Positions 9,662 through 13,849 of a stretch of 13,849 nucleotides of DNA are shown in pieces. The position numbers and the translations under genes are program-made. Source of the stretch: DATEAV01 sp964513155 (GTDB taxonomy: Bacteria > Chloroflexota > Anaerolineae > Anaerolineales > E44-bin32); the NCBI GenBank assembly GCA_964513155.1, contig CAZEMA010000066.1:1-13849 (forward strand), written 5' to 3'. Every line of letters starts with the position of its first letter. Within the stretch, counting starts at the first letter, position 1. The notes under the pieces are model-generated. The model was not told where the DNA came from. It ran no database searches and saw only the letters and a list, made by a program, of their open reading frames with translations.

Positions 9662-9685
9662 TTAGCGTCGCCTCGAGGAAGGCAT
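9662..9685 (-). other. 7-codon mini-ORF bridging UspA stop and synthase start
   Basis: The UspA stop overlaps an ATG (TAATG, 9687-9683). That ATG opens MPSSRRR and stops at TAA 9664-9662, one base before the TTG start of the synthase. A GGGGGA lies 6 bases before the ATG. It could be a reinitiation relay or simply chance; alternatively a one-base indel hides an ATG-initiated synthase, since the mini-ORF is one frame out. Confidence 0.35.
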
Positions 9686-10641
9686 TAGTGTCCCCCGGTT
9701 TCTCTAACGGCGAGTTCCGCCGCGGTCGGCTCAATCACTTGGCGGGGGAGGTCCTGGACGATCAGAAGCGGCTTGTTGCCATACAGGATGAAGCTGGTGG
9801 TCAGGCTGCCGTGCGGCCAGCGGGTTCCTCCCGAATAGCCGTGGGCGCTGAGCGCAACCAGGTCAACTTCCTCCTCTAGGGCAAGCTGTTGGAGCGTGGC
9901 GGCAACGTCGTCGCTGACCAACAGACGGGTCTCTACTGGCAGGGACATGCGCGACTGGAGTTCCTCCAGGTAGCGGCTGGCTTCGATCCGGTTGCGTTCG
10001 GTGAGCGCATCCGCGAGCGCCTGGTCTTCCTTGGAGGGAGGCGCACGACGGGGCAGTTCGGGCCTCCGAACCACGTGCGCCAAGATGAGCTGAGACTGAT
10101 GCTGGGAGGCCAGCGCCGTCGCGAACGGGACGACGCACTCGGCGCGCAGGGAGCCGTCCAATGGGACCAGGATCCGCCGATAGCGGAGGCCCGAGAGCTC
10201 ACCCATCGTGGGCTGGTATGCCGGGATCAGCAGGATGGAAAGGTGGGCCCGCGCCAGGATCTTCTGCACGACGCTGCTGACATTCCAGCCGCTCAGGCCG
10301 CTGCGACCATGCGAGCTCAGGAGGATAAGGTCGGCGTGTTTGGCCTGGGCGTGGTCAATCACGCGCACGGCCGGCTCACCTTCCAGGAGGGCATGTTCTG
10401 TTGTCAGGCCCGCCACCCGGAGTCGTTCGGCTACATCCTCCAGGTAGGCTACCGCTTCCGCCTGGCTGTAGTGCCATTCCAGTGGGTCGATGGCCTGCGT
10501 TCGTCCTCCGGTCTCGCATTGCTCCACAACCTCCATGAGGGTCACCTTGGCACCGAGCGCCCTGGCGACCGATAGGCCATGGGGCAAAACGCACTCTGCT
10601 AGTGACGATCCGTCCAGAGGGATCAGGATGTGCTCGAACAT
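9685..10641 (-). CDS. Tandem-domain universal stress protein (UspA family)
   Basis: A 318-residue cytoplasmic protein made of two Usp domains. Each opens with the hallmark ILxPLDGS strand (D10 and D162). The nucleotide-loop pattern Gx2Gx9G(S/T) is present in altered form: domain 1 has SSHG (109-112), nine residues, then SS (122-123), so the third glycine is Ser; domain 2 has SAHG (265-268), nine residues, then GS (278-279), retaining the second and third glycines. Domain 2 is therefore the more likely ATP/AMP binder. A charged helical linker (about 195-225) in domain 2 is typical of tandem Usps. The ATG at 10641 has GAGGAGG 6 bases upstream. Usp proteins help cells survive stress or growth arrest, often by binding nucleotides or partner enzymes. 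Its gene immediately precedes the glucan synthase (24-base gap), so it may tie glucan synthesis to stress or energy state; that link is inference. Confidence 0.95.
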   Translation of the reverse strand: MFEHILIPLDGSSLAECVLPHGLSVARALGAKVTLMEVVEQCETGGRTQAIDPLEWHYSQAEAVAYLEDVAERLRVAGLTTEHALLEGEPAVRVIDHAQAKHADLILLSSHGRSGLSGWNVSSVVQKILARAHLSILLIPAYQPTMGELSGLRYRRILVPLDGSLRAECVVPFATALASQHQSQLILAHVVRRPELPRRAPPSKEDQALADALTERNRIEASRYLEELQSRMSLPVETRLLVSDDVAATLQQLALEEEVDLVALSAHGYSGGTRWPHGSLTTSFILYGNKPLLIVQDLPRQVIEPTAAELAVRETGGH

Positions 10642-10647
10642 GTCGAA

Positions 10648-10654
10648 CCTCCTC
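10648..10654 (-). promoter_or_regulatory. Strong Shine-Dalgarno of the universal stress gene
   Basis: GAGGAGG on the minus strand, 6 bases from ATG 10641. It is the best ribosome-binding site of the window and contrasts with the poor one before the synthase. Confidence 0.85.
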
Positions 10655-10738
10655 GAGGGAGCCCGCTGAGTTGATGCGGCGAGGATTCGAGCGATGGTCG
10701 GGGTGAAGGTGACGAGGGGAAAGTGCTCAAATCATCAC

Positions 10739-10772
10739 GAGCGAGGCCACAGGCGGACACTTCTCCTCGCTC
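10739..10772. repeat. Perfect 8-bp inverted repeat upstream of the universal stress gene
   Basis: GAGCGAGG (10739-10746) and CCTCGCTC (10765-10772) with an 18-base spacer, 98 bases before ATG 10641. The spacing fits either a dyad operator or a leader-RNA stem. No T-run follows on either strand. Confidence 0.45.
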
Positions 10773-10815
10773 ATGTCCCCCAGGTCAGGCATCGCCGAGG
10801 CTGCCTGCATTTCCT

Positions 10816-10821
10816 ATAGTA
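10816..10821 (-). promoter_or_regulatory. Possible -10 element for the Usp/synthase unit
   Basis: TACTAT on the minus strand in an otherwise GC-rich stretch. I find no convincing -35 hexamer at 16-18 bases. It would give a leader of about 165-170 bases before the universal stress gene. The inverted repeat 10829-10859 would cover the -35 region. Confidence 0.2.
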
Positions 10822-10828
10822 CACCAGA

Positions 10829-10859
10829 TGCCTCTGCAGTGCTATGTGGTGCGGAGGCA
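10829..10859. repeat. 10-bp inverted repeat with one wobble
   Basis: TGCCTCTGCA (10829-10838) and TGCGGAGGCA (10850-10859) pair over ten positions with a single T-G wobble and an 11-base loop. Located 188 bases upstream of the universal stress start, beside a possible -10 element. Operator or RNA stem are both possible. Confidence 0.5.
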
Positions 10860-10932
10860 CTTGAAAAGGGCGTACGTCGGGTACCGTCCTGAGGCTTTCC
10901 GGGCAGAAGGCTGCACGATGGCTTAGACAATC

Positions 10933-10967
10933 GCCAGAGAGGGCCGAGGACCACGCCTCGCTCTGGC
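10933..10967. repeat. Compound inverted repeat between nitroreductase and Usp genes
   Basis: Outer arms GCCAGAG (10933-10939) and CTCTGGC (10961-10967); inner arms CGAGG (10945-10949) and CCTCG (10956-10960), separated from the outer pair by a 5-base bulge on one side. It lies 193 bases past the nitroreductase stop. It could help end that transcript, but there is no T-tract. Confidence 0.35.
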
Positions 10968-11159
10968 CGGCCAAAGCAAGGATGGAGCTGACAAGCGATC
11001 GTCGGGGCGGATGGCATCGCATTCGCATCACCCGGCAGCCAGGCGCCTCCCGTGCAACGCATTGTTGCCGGCGGAACCGCCATCACAACCCCGCATGGGC
11101 CCAGCCGAGCCACGAGGGGTAGACCTAGGGAGGCTTCTGACAGATGGATTGGCCTACGG

Positions 11160-11942
11160 CTACCCCCCCGTCCATGTCTGCAGCATTGCTCTCACAGACC
11201 TTCTCATCTCCTGGGCGAAATCGGCGCTGAACTTGCGCAAGTACATGAGTTGCCCGAAGTCCTGGACGGACTCGGGTTTCTCTCCGCCTTTGCGCATTCG
11301 CTCTGGCACATCTCCATACATTTCCCCGAATTCGTCTCGGTCCAGCCTCCGGTACTCGTTCTCAAACACAATGAACCGCTGGGCGAATCGGGGCGTCAGC
11401 GGGCGCTCGCGCTGCTGCTTCGTGGGATACCCGAAACAGACAAGGCAGATGGGAAATGTGTATTGGGGCAGCTTGAACAACTCCCTGTGGGCCTCGCAGT
11501 TCTCCATGATGTCCCCGATGTAGCATGAGCCGATCCCCATCGATTCGGCGGCGATCACTGCGGTCTGGGCGGCGATCAGGGCATCGCAGCAAGCCAGGAA
11601 CAGGTCGCCCTCTTCGGGCTTGTGCAGCGGTTCCCCCTGCTGCTGACACAACGGTTCGACACCCGAGAGAAGGAAGAAGTCATACCACCTTTGGTAGTCC
11701 GCCAGAAAGAGCAAGACCAACGGTGCTTTGGCGATGAAGGGTTGGTTGTCACAAGTCTTGGCCAGCGTGTTCTTGGCACCTTGGTCCTTCACTTCGATTA
11801 TGGAGTACAGCATCATGTTTCCGGCCGTCGGGGCGCGCATGGTCGCCCGAAGAATCTCGTCCTTGACCTCGTCGCTGATCTCCCTCTCCTCATAGGCACG
11901 AACCGACTTGCGGTTGAGTAGAACTTGCATAACCTGGTTCAT
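11160..11942 (-). CDS. FMN-dependent nitroreductase family protein (NfsA/FRP-like)
   Basis: A 260-residue cytoplasmic flavoprotein that would use NAD(P)H to reduce nitro-aromatics, quinones, flavins or similar acceptors; the natural substrate cannot be told. The N-terminal FMN-phosphate signature RKSVRAY (11-17) is present, followed by APTAGNMM (37-44), a central helix with AAESMGIGSCYIG, and PICLVCFGYPTKQQRERPLTPRF, the GYP...RxRP segment typical of the NfsA/FRP branch. A helical C-terminal extension ends in QTWTGG. Start: GTG 11963, ATG 11951 and ATG 11942 are in frame. AGAAGGGA (11959-11952) abuts ATG 11951 but stands 9 bases from ATG 11942, and the family motif begins 11 residues after 11942, so 11942 is chosen. 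It is 115 bases downstream of the membrane methyltransferase gene and may share its transcript. The frame stays open and coding-like upstream (see findings). Confidence 0.93.
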   Translation of the reverse strand: MNQVMQVLLNRKSVRAYEEREISDEVKDEILRATMRAPTAGNMMLYSIIEVKDQGAKNTLAKTCDNQPFIAKAPLVLLFLADYQRWYDFFLLSGVEPLCQQQGEPLHKPEEGDLFLACCDALIAAQTAVIAAESMGIGSCYIGDIMENCEAHRELFKLPQYTFPICLVCFGYPTKQQRERPLTPRFAQRFIVFENEYRRLDRDEFGEMYGDVPERMRKGGEKPESVQDFGQLMYLRKFSADFAQEMRRSVRAMLQTWTGG

Positions 11943-12057
11943 CGGATTCATTCCCTTCTGCACATCGCTGGGTTTCTCGCAGGTGTCGTCGAGGGATTCC
12001 TTGAGATCAGCGAGCTGTTCGATCGCCTCCCGGTCTCCACAGGCGCCGAGTTCCTGT

Positions 12058-12783
12058 TCACCATACCCAAGGGATCAGCCGATACCGGATGCGTTGCGCG
12101 TAATCCCGGTAGCCCGGGAGCTCTTCCCTGAGCGTCTGGTCTTCCAGCGCAGTGCGAGTCACAAAGAGGATGCCAATCAATGCTCCTGGCACGAGAGCCC
12201 AACAGGATCCGAGCACCAATGGCACGCACAGAACGAAGACAATCACCCCCGCATACATCGGGTGGCGTATCCACCGATACGGACCTTCCGAGACGACCAG
12301 ATGTCCTCGGTCATCTTGGATGCGAACCATCCGCGACAGAAAGGTATTGGCCGATGCGGCCCACCATATCACGGCGCCGGCAAACAACAGCCCCACCCAG
12401 CTTGCAGCCTGCAGGCTCGGCGGCACTGAAGACCACCTGAACCGTCCCGCGTCCAGCCCGGCAAGGACGAGCATGCCTAATAGGAGAACGGTGTAAACCG
12501 CCATGATGGCCTTATCCCAGGTCTTGACGTTGCGGCCGAGTCTGCTCCGCTCGGCCATCTGCCCTGGATCCTTGCGCAGACCCCACACTCCGTAGACAAG
12601 GAGGAATCCGCCATAGGCCAGCACGAACCACCATGCCTCGGTCCAGTTCAGGCGGCCGGCCGAGAGGAACAGCACAACGGCAAGGATGGCAAGGAGCGCA
12701 AGCAGCCTCAGTAGAAGGGAGGCAATCGATGTCCTGGGGCGCAGTGGGGGAAGTCCAGACATCTCCGGGTCTGATCCAGACAT
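12058..12783 (-). CDS. Isoprenylcysteine/phospholipid methyltransferase-like membrane protein
   Basis: A 241-residue integral membrane protein of the ICMT/PEMT fold group (SAM-dependent). Predicted helices are at about 20-40, 47-67, 93-110, 126-144 and 178-208. The family signature GPYRWIRHPMYAG (167-179) supplies the cofactor-binding RHP core. It is followed by the second conserved block, ALEDQTLREELPGYRDYAQR (212-231), with acidic residues near E214/E221 and GYRDY, and a final YRLIPWVW. Bacterial members methylate poorly known substrates (lipids, isoprenoid or small-molecule carboxyls), so no substrate is assigned. Start ATG 12783 has GGAGGG (12794-12789) 5 bases upstream; ATG 12762 is a less likely alternative. 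A perfect inverted repeat (12876-12912) lies 93 bases upstream. The nitroreductase follows on the same strand. Confidence 0.87.
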   Translation of the reverse strand: MSGSDPEMSGLPPLRPRTSIASLLLRLLALLAILAVVLFLSAGRLNWTEAWWFVLAYGGFLLVYGVWGLRKDPGQMAERSRLGRNVKTWDKAIMAVYTVLLLGMLVLAGLDAGRFRWSSVPPSLQAASWVGLLFAGAVIWWAASANTFLSRMVRIQDDRGHLVVSEGPYRWIRHPMYAGVIVFVLCVPLVLGSCWALVPGALIGILFVTRTALEDQTLREELPGYRDYAQRIRYRLIPWVW

Positions 12784-12788
12784 AATGT

Positions 12789-12794
12789 CCCTCC
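12789..12794 (-). promoter_or_regulatory. Shine-Dalgarno of the membrane methyltransferase gene
   Basis: GGAGGG on the minus strand, 5 bases before ATG 12783, supporting the longer start over ATG 12762. Confidence 0.75.
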
Positions 12795-12875
12795 GTTTGC
12801 CCTAAGGCCCGCTGTGTCGTCGCCTAAAAAGCTCGAGACGTGAGTCGTGCGATCTTCCGGAATCCGCCGGGTGGC

Positions 12876-12912
12876 CCGAGAGGTGTGACCCGATTCTCGC
12901 GCATCCTCTCGG
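12876..12912. repeat. Perfect 8-bp inverted repeat upstream of the methyltransferase gene
   Basis: CCGAGAGG (12876-12883) and CCTCTCGG (12905-12912) with a 21-base spacer. Allowing a one-base bulge, the arms extend by a further GG/CC. It sits 93 bases before ATG 12783 in the 251-base gap after the DUF3795 gene, where I see no gene. It may be an operator, leader stem or part of a terminator; no T-run follows. Confidence 0.45.
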
Positions 12913-13034
12913 CCTGTGCGCTCGGGTGTCATCCCCACCCAACCGGGACCAACCCCTATTCTGTCTTCCAGGGATGCCGTACGTAAGAAGAGCGATCAGT
13001 ACTTGTGGGGCGCCCACGAACGCGCCGCGACCCA

Positions 13035-13595
13035 TCACTTCCTAAGAGCGAGTCGGTATCCTCGAGCCTCGGCAATCCGATCCAGCACAGCATGAAGGAT
13101 CTTGGACCTCCGTCTGATTTCGACGGTCGCCGAAGCCTCCAGCGCTTCCGCCAGGGCTGCTTCCACCTCGCTGACCCCCATGACAGTTGCTGCGATCGAG
13201 TAGTACCGCTTCGACCGGCCCTCATTGAATCCCTCGAGCATCGAAGCCAGCAACTCTGCTCGCTTCTTCTGCTCCCCTACGAAGGCCGGCATCCCCTTCT
13301 CCCGTATGAAGGCGATGTTGTCCTCCAGCTTGGCATAGCAGACGAAGGTATCGTGGCCTTTTCCGTACTCGCGGTGGTCCTGCCAGCGTTGGCAGACTGC
13401 GCTCTCGCCGCAATCCCAGCAGAACTCGATGCCCCTCTTCTTGACGGCACAGGTGATGAACGGGCAGCCGACGGCCATCCGGGACTGCGACTTGCATCCC
13501 CCGCATCGGCTTTCCCCTTCCGTGTAGAAGCTTGGGCAGAGGCGGCACGAAAGCCCGCAGACGCCAACTTCTATATGCTTCACAGCTACTCCCAT
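13035..13595 (-). CDS. DUF3795 cysteine-rich protein
   Basis: A 186-residue soluble protein of the DUF3795 type, function unknown. The N-terminal half holds eleven cysteines: C13, C17, C20 (VCGLSCRLCPSF), C31 and C34 (CGGC), C44, C49, C59, C62 (CWDC), C68 and C86. The clustered CxxxCxxC and CxxC pairs strongly suggest metal or Fe-S binding. The C-terminal half is helical and charged, with a YYSIAATVMGVSEVEAAL segment resembling a small DNA-binding or packing helix pair, without a clear match. Start: a TTG (13697) and an ATG (13685) lie in frame upstream, but the conserved region begins at residue 8 after ATG 13595, and AGGGG precedes that ATG by 4 bases, so 13595 was chosen. It is the first supported gene in the direction of transcription; 240 bases separate it from the methyltransferase start side. 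Members of this family are common in anaerobes. Confidence 0.85.
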   Translation of the reverse strand: MGVAVKHIEVGVCGLSCRLCPSFYTEGESRCGGCKSQSRMAVGCPFITCAVKKRGIEFCWDCGESAVCQRWQDHREYGKGHDTFVCYAKLEDNIAFIREKGMPAFVGEQKKRAELLASMLEGFNEGRSKRYYSIAATVMGVSEVEAALAEALEASATVEIRRRSKILHAVLDRIAEARGYRLALRK

Positions 13596-13768
13596 GCATC
13601 CCCTGCCAAGGTTACCCACGGTGACGAAGACCATCCAAGGAGTCGTGTGGGAAGCTGCCCGGCCTTTCGCCCCACTGTAAGGCATCCCGGCTCCCAAAGC
13701 AAGACACGCCTTCCTGATGCCACCCTGGTCTGCTGGCCGGCGGCGGAGAGGCTGTCCCGGGTTCGTCG

Positions 13769-13849
13769 TCAGCTTCCCGGTGCCCTAGTGGGGTGTGCCG
13801 CGCGCAGGCCCACGAGCTCGACGACCGCCAGCTCCGTCCGCCACATCGT
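13769..13849 (-). CDS. Possible C-terminal end of a gene cut by the right edge
   Basis: Minus strand frame open from the window edge to TGA at 13771-13769, giving a tail such as MWRTELAVVELVGLRAAHPT. It is too short to identify, and another frame here is also open for about 20 codons. Recorded only because the edge could truncate a real gene. Confidence 0.15.
   Translation of the reverse strand, partial: TMWRTELAVVELVGLRAAHPTRAPGS

Larger units (their letters stand above)
10642..11159. other. 518-base non-coding region upstream of the universal stress gene
   Basis: No reading frame here resembles a known protein on either strand. It holds the UspA ribosome-binding site, three inverted repeats (10739-10772, 10829-10859, 10933-10967) and a possible -10 element (TACTAT, minus strand, 10821-10816). 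It separates the nitroreductase from the Usp/synthase unit and most likely carries the end of the first transcript and the promoter region of the second. I saw no tRNA-like T-loop. Confidence 0.5.

Noticed and set aside
9685..9687. Programmed readthrough giving a Usp-synthase fusion
   Set aside because: The frames match, but no stimulatory context or structure is evident after the TAA; kept only as an alternative in the junction finding.
10933..10967. Classical rho-independent terminators at the intergenic stems
   Set aside because: None of the stems is followed by a run of T on the relevant strand, so they are listed as repeats instead.
10814..11113. 99-codon minus-strand frame between the nitroreductase and Usp genes
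   Set aside because: No homology signal, odd Cys/Pro/Ser composition, no ribosome-binding site, and it overlaps the inverted repeats.
12802..13038. Minus-strand frames in the gap between the DUF3795 and methyltransferase genes
   Set aside because: Low-complexity Arg/Gly-rich translations with no recognisable domain.

Overview
The window is GC-rich (about 60-65% by eye) and bacterial. All six genes I can support lie on the minus strand, so transcription runs from the right edge to the left. No rRNA, tRNA, CRISPR array, insertion sequence or phage gene was seen. The mix of genes (Cys-rich DUF3795 protein, FMN nitroreductase, unusual UDG-superfamily protein, TTG/GTG start choices, very large cyclic glucan synthase) would suit an environmental, probably anaerobic or facultative lineage such as Chloroflexota or a relative. 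That is an impression from gene content, not a placement.

Layout, in transcription order: a DUF3795 cysteine-rich protein (13595-13035); an isoprenylcysteine methyltransferase-like integral membrane protein (12783-12058); an FMN nitroreductase (11942-11160); a 518-base non-coding stretch with inverted repeats; a tandem-domain universal stress protein (10641-9685); a 2898-residue cyclic beta-1,2-glucan synthase (9660-964), which fills nearly two thirds of the window; an intergenic stretch with a strong two-part hairpin; and a UDG-superfamily protein with four cysteines (754-146).

The clearest functional unit is the universal stress protein plus the glucan synthase. They are separated by only 24 bases, are in the same reading frame, and a 7-codon mini-ORF bridges the gap from the UspA stop to the TTG start of the synthase. 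The synthase has the complete three-activity layout known for this family: a GT84 glycosyltransferase between membrane helices, a cyclising (GH189-type) domain, and a C-terminal GH94-type phosphorylase module. Its key acidic residues are visible. The unit suggests stress-coupled production of an osmoprotective or envelope glucan. No NdvA-type exporter is present in the window.

The other genes look like separate small units. Their start codons were reassigned where ribosome-binding sites and family ends argued for it. The most interesting loose ends are the Usp-to-synthase translational junction, a coding-looking stretch just upstream of the nitroreductase, the missing C-terminal His-Pro motif in the UDG-like protein, and several perfect or near-perfect inverted repeats in the intergenic spaces.
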